From Actinoplanes sp. TFC3 (GTDB lineage Bacteria; Actinomycetota; Actinomycetes; Mycobacteriales; Micromonosporaceae), in the NCBI RefSeq assembly GCF_001553785.1, contig NZ_LOJP01000001.1, positions 891,015-938,918 of the forward strand: a stretch of DNA of 47,904 nucleotides, given 5' to 3'. Positions within the stretch are counted from its first letter, which is position 1. Each line of letters begins with the position of its first letter. The position numbers and the translations under genes were made by a program. The notes below the pieces were generated by a model that was not told the DNA's origin, did not search any database, and saw only the letters and a list, made by a program, of their open reading frames with translations. Of this stretch, positions 16,784 to 25,845 are shown one piece after another.

Positions 16784-16823
16784 GCATTCCCTCCAAAGTG
16801 GTGGTTGCGCTCTGTCGCCAACG

Positions 16824-16851
16824 CCTATAACCGCACACACCCTTCTCAAAA
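16824..16851 (-). promoter_or_regulatory. Candidate promoter of the small secreted protein
   Basis: On the minus strand TTTTGA (16851-16846) and TATAGG (16829-16824) are 16 bp apart, about 40 bp upstream of the ATG at 16783, in a locally AT-rich stretch. Assigned by eye. Confidence 0.4.
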
Positions 16852-16983
16852 CTGACGATCATCTTTATTTACAAGGAAAACTATGAACCACTCGAACAGT
16901 TATCATCAGCCGCACACCGCATGAAACACGCTCCCACGGCAATCCGGGCAGCTCGCACGCCTGCTAGGGGTTGACGGCGCCGC

Positions 16984-17055
16984 GTGGCGGGGAGCCGGCG
17001 GTGTCGCGTGGCGGGGAGCCGGCGGTGTCGCGCGGCGGGGAGCCGGCGGTGTCGC
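16984..17055. repeat. Three tandem copies of a 24-bp repeat
   Basis: Units at 16984-17007, 17008-17031 and 17032-17055. The first two are identical and the third differs at one base. Each contains GGCGGGGAGCCGGCGGTGTC. They lie in the otherwise gene-poor stretch 16784-17153. On the minus strand the unit reads RDTAGSPP, but I do not support a gene there. Confidence 0.85.
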
Positions 17056-17153
17056 GCGGGCTGGGTGTCTCGCGCGGGCTGGCGGTGCCGCGCCGCGCAG
17101 CGTTGGCGGCGGTCGGGGTCGACGGGTCTGCCGCGCCGCCGTCAGAATGACCT

Positions 17154-18023
17154 GTGCGCGAACGGCGAGAGGGGCCATCACCGATCCGGGTTGCGGCTGT
17201 CACCGGAACCTCGGGCCGCGTCGGCGCGGCGCTCGCGGCGGCCCTTGACGCGGGTGGCTGGTCCGTTCGTGGGGTCGACCGGATATCCGGCCCGTGGACC
17301 AGCGTCCTCGGAGATCTCCGGGACCCGGTGGTGCGCCGTGCCGCACTTCGGCGGGCGGACCTCCTGGTCCACGCCGCTGCACTGCATGCGCCCCATGTCG
17401 GCCGAGTAGATGACCGAGAGTTCCGGGCCGTCAACGTCGGCGTCACCGAGGCGTTGCTCGAAGAGGCCGGCCTCGTGGGTGTCCGGCGTATCGTCTACAT
17501 CAGCAGCACCAGCGTCTACGGGCACGCCCTGGTCCCCGTCGACCAGACGACATGGGTGGACGAGAAACTGGAACCCCGCCCGCGCGACATCTACGACGAA
17601 ACGAAACTGGCCGCCGAGCGGCTCGTCGCCTCGGCTGCCGCGCCGTCGGTCACCTTGCGCATCGCCCGCTGCTTTCCCGAGTCCCCGCCCGTGCTGGCCA
17701 CCCACTTCCTGCACCGAGCCGTCGCGCTGGACGACGTCGCGCTGGCCGCCGTTCGTGTCGCCGGGCATCACGGTGCGACCGGAGCCTTCAACATCGCCGG
17801 ACCGTACGCGTTCACCCCAGCGGACTGCCCCGCACTGCACCACGACGCGGCCGGACTGATCGCGGCGCGGCTTCCTGAGGTCGCAGCCGCGTTCCGTGAA
17901 AGAAACTGGCCACTGCCTCGCACGCTCGACCGAATCTACGACTCGCACGCCGCCGCGGAAGCCTTCGGCTACAACCCGGTTCACGGGATTCACCGGCTAT
18001 TGGGCTTGCACCACCATGCGTGA
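17154..18023 (+). CDS. NAD-dependent epimerase/dehydratase (extended SDR)
   Basis: A 289-aa Rossmann enzyme. [19 protein letters not shown] gives the TGxxGxxG cofactor motif near residue 15, GDLRDP and [10 protein letters not shown] follow, and the catalytic set is YISSTSVYG plus the YxxxK in [10 protein letters not shown]. The C-terminus [13 protein letters not shown] is typical of nucleotide-sugar epimerases. The best start is the GTG at 17154. The substrate is unknown. It lies alone between the repeat region and nuoI and is not related to complex I. Confidence 0.85.
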   Translation: MRERREGPSPIRVAAVTGTSGRVGAALAAALDAGGWSVRGVDRISGPWTSVLGDLRDPVVRRAALRRADLLVHAAALHAPHVGRVDDREFRAVNVGVTEALLEEAGLVGVRRIVYISSTSVYGHALVPVDQTTWVDEKLEPRPRDIYDETKLAAERLVASAAAPSVTLRIARCFPESPPVLATHFLHRAVALDDVALAAVRVAGHHGATGAFNIAGPYAFTPADCPALHHDAAGLIAARLPEVAAAFRERNWPLPRTLDRIYDSHAAAEAFGYNPVHGIHRLLGLHHHA

Positions 18024-18301
18024 GCGGTGTTCTGACCGACAACACCAGCAGCCGGGCGACCGTTCACAAGCGGCGAGGATGCGGGCGCGCGACCGGGATC
18101 TCGATCGGCCACGGCTCATCGACCTTGATCACGTCGGTGCAGGTGCCGATCGGCTGGTGGATCTCATCCTCGAATCGAGCTGGTAGGTCTGCACCGTCAG
18201 CGGTCGGCACGGATTTCAGACAAGGTCTTCTCCCAGCGTCCTGGAAGAACCGGTGGGGGTGTGCTCGCCTCGGATCGGCGGACCGGGCAGGATATGTGCT
18301 C

Positions 18302-18964
18302 ATGAGTGAGCAGGCGGATCGGTCCACGCCCGGCAAGGGGTTGGTGAACGGGCTCGCCGTCACGTTGAAGACGATGACCCGGCGTTCCAGCACCCAGCAG
18401 TACCCCGACGTCCAGCCCGATCTTCCGCCCCGGTCGCGGGGTGTCATCGCGCTGCTCGAGGAGAACTGCACGGTCTGCATGCTCTGCGCCCGCGAGTGCC
18501 CGGACTGGTGCATCTACATCGACTCGCACAAGGAAGAAGTCGTCGTCCCCGGCGCCGCCCGCGCCCGGCAGCGCAACGTGCTGGACCGCTTCGACATCGA
18601 CTTCTCACTGTGCATGTACTGCGGCATCTGCATCGAGGTCTGCCCCTTCGACGCCCTGCACTGGTCACCCGAGTTCGAATACTCCGAAACCGACGTCCTC
18701 AGCTTGCTCCACGACAAGGACCGCCTCGGCGCCTGGATGCCAACCGTGCCGCCCCCGCCCGCCCACGACGTCCTCGGCGAACCCTCAAAAGAACAAGCCA
18801 CGGCGACACGCAAAGCAGCAGGCCCAGGAGCGGTCACTGCCGCCAGAACAGCCCGTCCATCGGTACGTCTGAAGCCCGCCCCCGAATCCGCACCGCCCGC
18901 CGCCGCAGCTCCCGAGCGGCCGACCATCGCAGAAGAACCCAAGCCAGCGGAGCCGGAGCAGTGA
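18302..18964 (+). CDS. nuoI: NADH-quinone oxidoreductase subunit I (two [4Fe-4S] clusters)
   Basis: A 220-aa ferredoxin-like subunit bridging the peripheral and membrane arms. Two complete CxxCxxCxxxCP motifs are present: [12 protein letters not shown] near residue 58 and [12 protein letters not shown] near residue 105. An N-terminal amphipathic segment ([18 protein letters not shown]) is typical. From about residue 155 there is an Ala/Pro/Lys-rich tail not found in shorter NuoI proteins, echoing the tail of NuoC. The ATG at 18302 opens a tightly coupled run I-J-K-L-M-N in which each gene overlaps the next by 1-4 nt. Confidence 0.94.
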   Translation: MSEQADRSTPGKGLVNGLAVTLKTMTRRSSTQQYPDVQPDLPPRSRGVIALLEENCTVCMLCARECPDWCIYIDSHKEEVVVPGAARARQRNVLDRFDIDFSLCMYCGICIEVCPFDALHWSPEFEYSETDVLSLLHDKDRLGAWMPTVPPPPAHDVLGEPSKEQATATRKAAGPGAVTAARTARPSVRLKPAPESAPPAAAAPERPTIAEEPKPAEPEQ

Positions 18965-19521
18965 CAGTCGCCGACGCGCTGCTGATCGCCCTCGGGGCTG
19001 TTGCCATCGGCTCGGGCGCGCTCGTGGTGACCAGCACTCACCTCGTGCGGGCCGGTCTCTACCTTGTCGTTTCCCTGGGCGCGATGGCCGGGCTCTACCT
19101 CGGGCTCGGCGCCGGGCTGGTTGCCTGGGTTCAAGTGCTTGTTTACGTCGGCGCGGTCGTCGTCCTCCTGCTCTTCGCCGTGATGCTGACCCGGGCGCCG
19201 ATTGGGCCCTCCGCTGACCTGGATCGGCCGGCTTGGCCTGCGGTGATTGTGGGCGGCGGGGTGGGGGTGGGTCTGGCCGTTCTGATGGTTGACGCGTTCC
19301 GGTGGACGATCTATGCGCTGCCGGCACCGGGGAACACCGAGCGGATGGGCGCCGAGCTGTTCGGTAACTGGGTGCTGCCGTTCGAGGTGCTTTCCATTCT
19401 GCTGCTCTCCGCGCTGGTCGGGGCGATCGTGCTCTCCCGCCCCGACATCGGCGCCCGCGAAGGAGCCGCCCGCGAGGGAGCCGCACCCGAAGACGCCGGC
19501 CATGAGGGGAGCGACGCCTGA
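18961..19521 (+). CDS. nuoJ: NADH-quinone oxidoreductase subunit J
   Basis: A 186-aa membrane subunit. The GTG at 18961 overlaps the nuoI stop (GTGA). Five hydrophobic helices are visible. They include [20 protein letters not shown], with the conserved pi-bulge-type region, then [21 protein letters not shown] and [20 protein letters not shown]. The C-terminal [15 protein letters not shown] is a hydrophilic extension. It is part of the antiporter-coupling core of complex I. Confidence 0.93.
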   Translation: MTVADALLIALGAVAIGSGALVVTSTHLVRAGLYLVVSLGAMAGLYLGLGAGLVAWVQVLVYVGAVVVLLLFAVMLTRAPIGPSADLDRPAWPAVIVGGGVGVGLAVLMVDAFRWTIYALPAPGNTERMGAELFGNWVLPFEVLSILLLSALVGAIVLSRPDIGAREGAAREGAAPEDAGHEGSDA

Positions 19522-19868
19522 TGCACGCGGTCATTCCCTACGTCATCGCCACCATTCTTTTCGGGCTCGGCGTCTACGGTGTGCTGCGCCGGCGCAACGC
19601 GATCCTCGTGCTCATGGCCGTTGAGCTGATGCTCAACGCGGTCAACCTGATTTTGGTCACGGCGGACGTCACCCTGATGTCGTCCAGCGATCCGGCCTCG
19701 GCCTCGCCGGGCGGCTACCGGGGCGGGGCGTTCGCGCTGTTCGTCATCGTGCTGGCCGCTGCTGAGGTGGGGGTCGGGCTGGCCATCGTGCTGCAGTACT
19801 ACCGGACGCGACGGGCTGTTCAGATCGACGAGGTTGACCTCGGGCACGAGAGAGAGACCGCCGGATGA
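19521..19868 (+). CDS. nuoK: NADH-quinone oxidoreductase subunit K
   Basis: A 115-aa, three-helix membrane subunit. The ATG at 19521 overlaps the nuoJ stop. The conserved glutamates within the helices are visible in VLMAVELMLNAVNLI and VLAAAEVGVGLAIVLQYY. Both belong to the proton-relay chain of the membrane arm. The length is near the family norm, with a slightly longer C-terminus. Confidence 0.94.
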   Translation: MHAVIPYVIATILFGLGVYGVLRRRNAILVLMAVELMLNAVNLILVTADVTLMSSSDPASASPGGYRGGAFALFVIVLAAAEVGVGLAIVLQYYRTRRAVQIDEVDLGHERETAG

Positions 19869-21772
19869 CCGCCGACGTGCTGATGCCGCTGCTCCCCGGC
19901 GTACCCCTGCTGCTCGGTCTTGCCGGCTTGTTACTGCCGCCCGGGGAAAACGGAGGTTCCAAGGACAAAAAGGGCCGGAGGGGCGCTTTCCTCGGCATCA
20001 CCGGGGCCGCTCTCGCCCTGCTGATCACCATCGTGCTGCTGGTCGTGGTCGACGATCCGGTCCAGGTCAGCACCACCTGGGTCTCGTTCGGCGACCTTCA
20101 CGTGACAGTGGGCTTCGCGCTCGGCCCGGCCGCCCTCTACGTCGCGCTCGCCGTCAGCGTGGTGGCACTGTGCGTCCAGATCTACTCCGTCGGCTACCTG
20201 CACGATGATCCGCGCTACGCCCCCTACGCCGCCCAGGTGGCCCTGTTCACCGGCGCGATGTTGCTGGTGGTCTCGGCCAACGACCTGATCCTGCTGCTGG
20301 TCGGCTGGGAGGTCATGGGCGCGTGTTCGTACCTGTTGATCGGTCATGATCGCCGGTTGCCGGAAGCGCCGGCGGCCGCTGTGAAGGCCTTCGTGGTCAC
20401 GCGCGTCGGCGATGTCGGTTTTCTGCTCGGCATCGCGTGGCTGGCGGTCGACGCCGGTACTTTCCAGATCGACGAGCTGCTCGAACGCACCGGCGTGCCG
20501 ACGGTGGCGCTGGTGCTGATCCTGGCCGGCGTGGCGGGCAAGAGCGCGCAGTTCCCGCTGCACACCTGGCTACCGGACGCGATGGCCGGACCCACGCCGA
20601 TCTCGGCGCTGATCCACGCCGCCACCATGGTCGCCGCCGGCGTTTACGTGGTGTTCCGCCTCTTCCCGCTGTTCGCGCAGTCCCCGGCCACCCTCGCTGT
20701 GCTCGGGCTGATGGGCGCGATCACGCTGCTGCTCGGCGCGCTCGCGGCCACCGCGCAGGACGACCTCAAACGGGTACTGGCCTGGTCAACGGTGTCCCAG
20801 ATCGGCTACATGACCAGCGCGCTGGCCGTCGGCTCGCCCGCTGCCGCGCTGTTCCACCTGCTCACCCACGCCGCGTTCAAGGCGCTGCTGTTCCTGGCCG
20901 CCGGGGCGATCATCCACGCGGTCGGCACGAACCTCATGTCGCGCATGGGCGGATTGCGCACGCAGATGCCCGTCACGTTCTGGTTGTTCGTGGTGGGGCT
21001 CGGCGCACTTGCGGGCGTACCCCCTCTTGCGGGTTTCTGGTCCAAGGAGAATGTGCTGGTCGCAGCGGCGCATGCCACCGAGGGTGACGGCCCGGCTCCG
21101 GTGTGGGTGGCCTGGGTGGTGTGGGTTGCGGCGCTGCTCGGCGTGGCGATTACCGCCTGGTACGCGACCCGTCTGCTGCTGCGCACGTTCTTCGGTCACG
21201 TCCGCTCGCGCACCGAGGACTGGTTCGTCGGCTTCGACGACGCCCGCTACGAGGTGCCGCCCGGCCCCGCGCACGATCCGCCAAGGGTGATGCGCTGGCC
21301 ACTGATCGTGCTCGGCATTCCGGCGGCGCTGCTGGGCCTGGCCGCGTTCCTGCCCGGCTTCCGAACCGCGCTGGAGCTGGAGTCGCCGCACCTGAGCGTC
21401 TCCATCGTGGCTCCGTTGCTGCTGCTCATCGTGGGTGCGGGCACGTCGTGGTGGCTCTGGCAGACCGCGCCCGGCGTCGACCCGGCGCGGGCCCTCGGGC
21501 GGTTGCAGCCGTTGTTCGCCGCCGGCTTCCATCTCGATCAAGTGCAGGACCGTTTGGTGGTACGTCCAGTGCGCGCGTTCGCCCAGGCTGTCCGACTGAC
21601 GGATGAACGCGTGGTCGACGCGGCCGTCGAGGGCACCGGCACCACCACGACCCGGCTCGGCTCGGCGCTCGCCACGGCGCACCGGGCAGCCCTGCCGCGA
21701 GCGGCCGTCGCCGTGTTCACCGGGGTGCTCGTGCTCGGGCTCGCCGCCGCGATCGTGGGGGCAGCCGCATGA
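19865..21772 (+). CDS. nuoL: NADH-quinone oxidoreductase subunit L
   Basis: A 635-aa Mrp-type antiporter-like subunit at the distal end of the membrane arm. The ATG overlaps the nuoK stop by 4 nt. Conserved elements include LLVGWEVMGACSYLLIGH with the key glutamate, AGKSAQFPLHTWLPDAM with the lysine and histidine of the proton path, and PTPISALIHAATMVAAGVY. FWSKENVL is also present. The C-terminal part after about residue 450 should contain the lateral helix and a final helix. It looks intact. Confidence 0.95.
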   Translation: MTADVLMPLLPGVPLLLGLAGLLLPPGENGGSKDKKGRRGAFLGITGAALALLITIVLLVVVDDPVQVSTTWVSFGDLHVTVGFALGPAALYVALAVSVVALCVQIYSVGYLHDDPRYAPYAAQVALFTGAMLLVVSANDLILLLVGWEVMGACSYLLIGHDRRLPEAPAAAVKAFVVTRVGDVGFLLGIAWLAVDAGTFQIDELLERTGVPTVALVLILAGVAGKSAQFPLHTWLPDAMAGPTPISALIHAATMVAAGVYVVFRLFPLFAQSPATLAVLGLMGAITLLLGALAATAQDDLKRVLAWSTVSQIGYMTSALAVGSPAAALFHLLTHAAFKALLFLAAGAIIHAVGTNLMSRMGGLRTQMPVTFWLFVVGLGALAGVPPLAGFWSKENVLVAAAHATEGDGPAPVWVAWVVWVAALLGVAITAWYATRLLLRTFFGHVRSRTEDWFVGFDDARYEVPPGPAHDPPRVMRWPLIVLGIPAALLGLAAFLPGFRTALELESPHLSVSIVAPLLLLIVGAGTSWWLWQTAPGVDPARALGRLQPLFAAGFHLDQVQDRLVVRPVRAFAQAVRLTDERVVDAAVEGTGTTTTRLGSALATAHRAALPRAAVAVFTGVLVLGLAAAIVGAAA

Positions 21773-23316
21773 CCATGAACCCACCCGGCGTCAGCGGGCT
21801 GCTGCAGGTACTGCTGATCGCCGTCCTGGTCGTCCCGGCGGTCGGGGCGCTGGTCGTGGCCCTGCTCCCGGCTCGTTCCGACCGGGGCTCCCGGCTGGTG
21901 GCGACGGGGTTCGCGGCTGTCACCTTCGTGGTGTCACTGGCGCTGGTGCTCACGCCCTCGCAGCGGGACTTCGGGTGGTTCCGCTACACCGCCACCGACG
22001 CCATTCCGGTGGTGCCGTTCGCCGAAGTGGACCTGGCATGGGTGCCGCGGCTGGGCATCGACTTCCACCTGGGGATCGACGGGATCTCGTACCCGCTGGT
22101 GGTGCTCACGGCTCTGCTGACGACGTTGTGCTGCGCGTACACCGTGTGGAAGGTGCCGGAGGGGGGCTCTGGTCGTACCCTCGCAGCCTTGATGTTGGTC
22201 CTTGAGGTCGGCATCCTCGGTACGTTCCTGGCCCTCGACCTGGTGTTGTTCTTCATCTTCTTCGAGGTCGTGCTGCTGCCCATGTACGCGGTGATCGCCG
22301 GGTGGGGCGGCGTGCGGCGGCGGGAGGCGGCGCGCAAGTTCGTGCTGTACACGCTGTTCGGCTCGGTTTTGCTCCTGCTCGGAGTGATCACCGTGGTCGT
22401 CGCGGCCGGTACGGCGGACATGCTCGCGCTCGCTGGCGGCTTCGGCCTCTCGCGCACCACCCAGTACGTCGCGTTCACCCTGTTCGCGATCGCCTTCGCG
22501 GTGAAGGCGCCGCTCTGGCCGCTGCACACCTGGCTACCCGACGCGCACACCGAGGCACCCACGGTAGGCAGCGTCATCCTGGCCGGCGTGCTGCTCAAGA
22601 TGGGCACGTACGGCCTGGTCCGCGTCGGCGTCGGCGTGGCTCCGGAGGGCGCAGCAGCGGCCGGACCGGTCCTGGGCATCCTGGCGGTCGCGGCCATCCT
22701 CGCCGGCTCGCTGATCTGTCTGCGCCAAACCGAGCTCAAGCGCCTGATCGCCTACTCCAGCGTCGGGCACATGGGCTTCGTGCTGCTCGGCATCGCCACC
22801 GGCACCGCCGCCGGGATCCAGGCCGCGCTGATCGGCAACATCGCGCACGGCGTGATCACCGGCCTGCTGTTCTTCCTGGCCGGGGCGATCAAGGACCGTG
22901 GCCACACCGGCGACCTGGCCGACCTGGGCGGACTGCGCGAAACCGCCCCGCGCCTGGCCGGCCTGCTCGGCTTCGCCGCGATCGCGTCGCTGGGCTTGCC
23001 CGGACTCGCCGGCTTCTGGGGTGAGGCGTTCGCGGTGGTGGCCGCCATCCAGCGCGGCAGCGCATTGTGGATCACGCTCGCGGTGCTGGCCGCCGTCGGT
23101 GGCGCCCTGACCGCCGTGTACTTCCTGCGCCTGCTGCGCCGCGTCACCCACGGCCCGGCGACTCCCGCGGTAACCGGCTTCACCGCGATCGCGCGCCCCG
23201 AATGGCTCGCCTGGTCACCGCTGATCTTGCTCACGCTCGTAGTCGGGCTCGTCCCCGCGCTCGTGCTCGCCGCGTCTGCCGACCCGGTGGCCGCCCTGAC
23301 GGGAGCCTTGCGATGA
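21769..23316 (+). CDS. nuoM: NADH-quinone oxidoreductase subunit M
   Basis: A 515-aa antiporter-like subunit. The ATG overlaps the nuoL stop by 4 nt. Conserved features are FFIFFEVVLLPMYAVI with the helix-5 glutamate, KAPLWPLHTWLPDAHTEAP with the proton-path Lys/His, GVLLKMGTYGLVRVG, and LKRLIAYSSVGHMGFVLLG. All the expected helices (about 14) are present. It would pump protons or sodium as part of this partial complex. Confidence 0.95.
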   Translation: MTMNPPGVSGLLQVLLIAVLVVPAVGALVVALLPARSDRGSRLVATGFAAVTFVVSLALVLTPSQRDFGWFRYTATDAIPVVPFAEVDLAWVPRLGIDFHLGIDGISYPLVVLTALLTTLCCAYTVWKVPEGGSGRTLAALMLVLEVGILGTFLALDLVLFFIFFEVVLLPMYAVIAGWGGVRRREAARKFVLYTLFGSVLLLLGVITVVVAAGTADMLALAGGFGLSRTTQYVAFTLFAIAFAVKAPLWPLHTWLPDAHTEAPTVGSVILAGVLLKMGTYGLVRVGVGVAPEGAAAAGPVLGILAVAAILAGSLICLRQTELKRLIAYSSVGHMGFVLLGIATGTAAGIQAALIGNIAHGVITGLLFFLAGAIKDRGHTGDLADLGGLRETAPRLAGLLGFAAIASLGLPGLAGFWGEAFAVVAAIQRGSALWITLAVLAAVGGALTAVYFLRLLRRVTHGPATPAVTGFTAIARPEWLAWSPLILLTLVVGLVPALVLAASADPVAALTGALR

Positions 23317-24752
23317 CCCAGGCCGTGAACCACGCCGCCCTGCTACCGCTGTACGCCGCGGCCGGGACTGCCCTGCTGGTGCTGATCGCCGACCTGGCAT
23401 TCGCCCGGTTCCAGGTCCTCGCCGGCGTGCTCGGTGCCGCGGCCACCGCCGTGTGCGCGGTCGCCGCACCCGACCGGGCCGCTACGTTCTGCACCGGCGA
23501 CCTGTGCTCCTGGGTAGTAACCCCCCGCGCGGCGTTACTGAGTGTGCTGTTCGCCGCGCTCACCGCTGGCGTTCTGGCATTGTCCGTGCCGACGCTGCGT
23601 GAGGGCTACGCGCCGGTGGGCGAGTTCGCGTTCCTGCTGACCTGTTCGATGACCGGTGGCGTGGTGGTCGCGTACGCCGGTGACCTGATCACGCTGATCG
23701 TCGGCCTGGAGACCCTCACCCTGCCGCTCTACATCCTGGTCGGCCTGCACCGGCGCCGAGCCAACCCGGCAGCCGCCCCCGCAGCGGTGACATTCTTTCT
23801 CATCAGCGTGGTGTCCACCGCCGTAGCCTCGCTCGGGGCGGCCCTGCTGTACGCGGCCACCGGCGCCCTGCACCTGTCCGAGCTGACCGGGGGAGCGGGC
23901 CGCTTCGCGCACCTGGCCACCGTCGGTGCGGCCCTGATCGTGATCGGCTTCGCGTTCAAGGTCGCCGCAGTGCCCCTGCACGCGTGGGCCCCGGTCACCT
24001 ACGACGGCGCCCCGGTGCCCGTGGCGACGTACCTGTCCACGGCCTCCAAGCTCGGCGGCGTGATCGCGCTGGCCGCTGTGGTCCAGCGCCTCGATACCGG
24101 CCTGGTCGTGGCGGTGCTCGCGGTGCTGACCATGACCGTCGGCAACCTGGTCGCCCTGCGCCAGACTCGGATGGTTCGCCTGCTCGCGTGGTCCTCCGTG
24201 GCCCAGGCCGGCTACATCATCGCCCCGCTGGCCGTAGGAGCCGCAGGCGTGGAAGCAGCCTTCGCGTACGCGGTGTTCTTCGTCCTCCTCGAATTCCTGG
24301 CTTTCGGCGCCGTAGCAGCCCTGCGCGGCCCCGGAACCGACGGCGGCACCCTCAACGACTTCCATGGCGCAGGCCGGCGCGACAAGTGGCTCGGCGCCGT
24401 ACTGGTGCTGGCTTTCGCGGGCCTGGCCGGTCTTCCCCCGGGCTTGGCGGGCCTGTTCGCCAAGGTGACGGTCGTGGAGTCGTTGATCACGGCGGGCTGG
24501 GGATGGCTGGCTGGCGTGGTGGCCTTGAACGCGGTGATCGCGCTGGCCTACTACGTCCGGGCTACGGCGCTGCTCTACGCGCGGGTGACGCCTGTGGGAA
24601 TCGGGGTTGTGGATCCGGAGCTCTTGCATCGGGCTACGCATCCGCGTGTGCCGGTGCCGGCTGTGGTTACTGCGGCTCTGGTGATCGGGGCGGTGGCTGC
24701 GGTGGCGCTGGGGTTCGCCCCTCAGCCGATCTTCGACATCCTGGCGCGCTGA
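23313..24752 (+). CDS. nuoN: NADH-quinone oxidoreductase subunit N
   Basis: A 479-aa antiporter-like subunit and last gene of the run. The ATG at 23313 overlaps the nuoM stop. LIVGLETLTLPLYILVGLH carries the conserved glutamate. FKVAAVPLHAWAPVTYDG corresponds to the FKxxxxPxHxWxPDxYxG motif, with Asp replaced by Thr (WAPVTY). ASKLGGVIAL and MVRLLAWSSVAQAGYI follow. It is about the normal length. After the stop come about 120 bp before htpX. Confidence 0.94.
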   Translation: MTQAVNHAALLPLYAAAGTALLVLIADLAFARFQVLAGVLGAAATAVCAVAAPDRAATFCTGDLCSWVVTPRAALLSVLFAALTAGVLALSVPTLREGYAPVGEFAFLLTCSMTGGVVVAYAGDLITLIVGLETLTLPLYILVGLHRRRANPAAAPAAVTFFLISVVSTAVASLGAALLYAATGALHLSELTGGAGRFAHLATVGAALIVIGFAFKVAAVPLHAWAPVTYDGAPVPVATYLSTASKLGGVIALAAVVQRLDTGLVVAVLAVLTMTVGNLVALRQTRMVRLLAWSSVAQAGYIIAPLAVGAAGVEAAFAYAVFFVLLEFLAFGAVAALRGPGTDGGTLNDFHGAGRRDKWLGAVLVLAFAGLAGLPPGLAGLFAKVTVVESLITAGWGWLAGVVALNAVIALAYYVRATALLYARVTPVGIGVVDPELLHRATHPRVPVPAVVTAALVIGAVAAVALGFAPQPIFDILAR

Positions 24753-24873
24753 CCGCCTGAGGACAACCCGAAAACTACCTTCAGCGAACTCACAGTCACT
24801 CGCGGATGAATTCCTATGGTGCTGAGGTTCCATGGAGTGCGGGTCTTCCGGCTCGCATGTGAAGGAGGGGATC

Positions 24874-25764
24874 GTGCACAGGCATCACAACGGTCTCAAG
24901 ACGGCTGCTCTGCTGGGGCTGCTCACCGGGCTGATTCTGGCGATCGGGTATTGGGTTGGCGGCAGTGGTGGCTTGGTGTTCGCGGTGGTCATTTCGCTGG
25001 CTATGAATGCGGGCAGTTACTTCTTCTCCGACAAGATTGCGTTGCGGTCGATGGGGGCGCGGCCGGTCAGTGAGGCCGAATTCCCCGCTCTGTACGACAT
25101 CGTGCGGGAACTGGCCACGGAGGCCGGGCAGCCGATGCCCCGGTTGTACGTGAGTCCGGCGCTGCAGCCGAACGCCTTCGCCACCGGGCGTGATCCGAAA
25201 CACGCTGCTGTCGCGGTGACCGTTGGGATCACTCGGATTCTTGACCGCCGGGAGTTGCGCGGGGTCATCGGGCACGAACTGTCGCATGTCTACAATCGGG
25301 ACATTCTGATCTCCAGCGTGGCCGCGGCGCTGGCCGGCATCATCACGATGTTCGCGCAACTGGCGATCTTTCTGCCGCTCGGCGGCGGTTCGGACGACGA
25401 CGACGGCCCGAACCCGGCTTCGCTTCTGCTCATGCTGATCCTGGGCCCGCTGGCCGCCTCGGTCATCCAGCTCGCGATCAGCCGCAACCGGGAATTCCAG
25501 GCGGATGCCTCCGGAGCGACCCTGACCCGCGACCCGCTCGCGCTGGCCAGTGCGCTGGAGAAAATCCACTACGGCGCGCAGCGGATGCCGTTGCCGGCAG
25601 ACGGGCAGTTGGTTACCTCGGCGCACCTGATGATCGCCAATCCGTTGCGCGCGGGAGGCATCGCGGGGCTGTTCTCGACGCACCCGCCGATGGCTGAGCG
25701 CATCAAGCGACTGCACCAACTGGCCGCGATCACCGGGACGGGACCGGTGCAGTTCCAGCGGTGA
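24874..25764 (+). CDS. htpX: Zinc metalloprotease HtpX (M48)
   Basis: A 296-aa membrane-bound protease for quality control of membrane proteins. The GTG at 24874 is chosen because AAGGAGGGG lies immediately upstream. Two N-terminal helices (TAALLGLLTGLILAIGYWVG and VFAVVISLAMNAGSYFF) are followed by the catalytic domain. The domain has GHELSHVYNRD (HExxH, near residue 133) and the third zinc ligand in REFQADASGA. Two further helices lie between them, and STHPPMAERIKRL is the conserved C-terminal region. It looks active. Confidence 0.95.
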   Translation: MHRHHNGLKTAALLGLLTGLILAIGYWVGGSGGLVFAVVISLAMNAGSYFFSDKIALRSMGARPVSEAEFPALYDIVRELATEAGQPMPRLYVSPALQPNAFATGRDPKHAAVAVTVGITRILDRRELRGVIGHELSHVYNRDILISSVAAALAGIITMFAQLAIFLPLGGGSDDDDGPNPASLLLMLILGPLAASVIQLAISRNREFQADASGATLTRDPLALASALEKIHYGAQRMPLPADGQLVTSAHLMIANPLRAGGIAGLFSTHPPMAERIKRLHQLAAITGTGPVQFQR

Positions 25765-25789
25765 TCTGAATCTATTTCGTTCGTGTTAC

Positions 25790-25828
25790 GCCGTCCCCGG
25801 CCGTTACGGTCGGGGACGGCTTTTCTTT
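25790..25828 (+). terminator. Rho-independent terminator after htpX
   Basis: CCGTCCCCG (25791-25799) pairs perfectly with CGGGGACGG (25811-25819) and is followed by CTTTTCTTT. It lies 26 bp after the htpX stop and upstream of the MFS gene. Confidence 0.85.
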
Positions 25829-25845
25829 ATCTCCAGGAGGATTTT

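Noticed and set aside
16906..17446. Minus-strand reading frames with RDTAGSPP repeats
   Set aside because: The repeat reading is caused by the 24-bp DNA repeat, and the rest is antisense to the epimerase gene. No ribosome binding site or family supports it.
18024..18301. Minus-strand tail resembling a Uma2-type protein end ([13 protein letters not shown])
   Set aside because: Only about 40 residues look protein-like, there is no start or catalytic core, and the family memory is weak. The stretch is treated as non-coding before nuoI.
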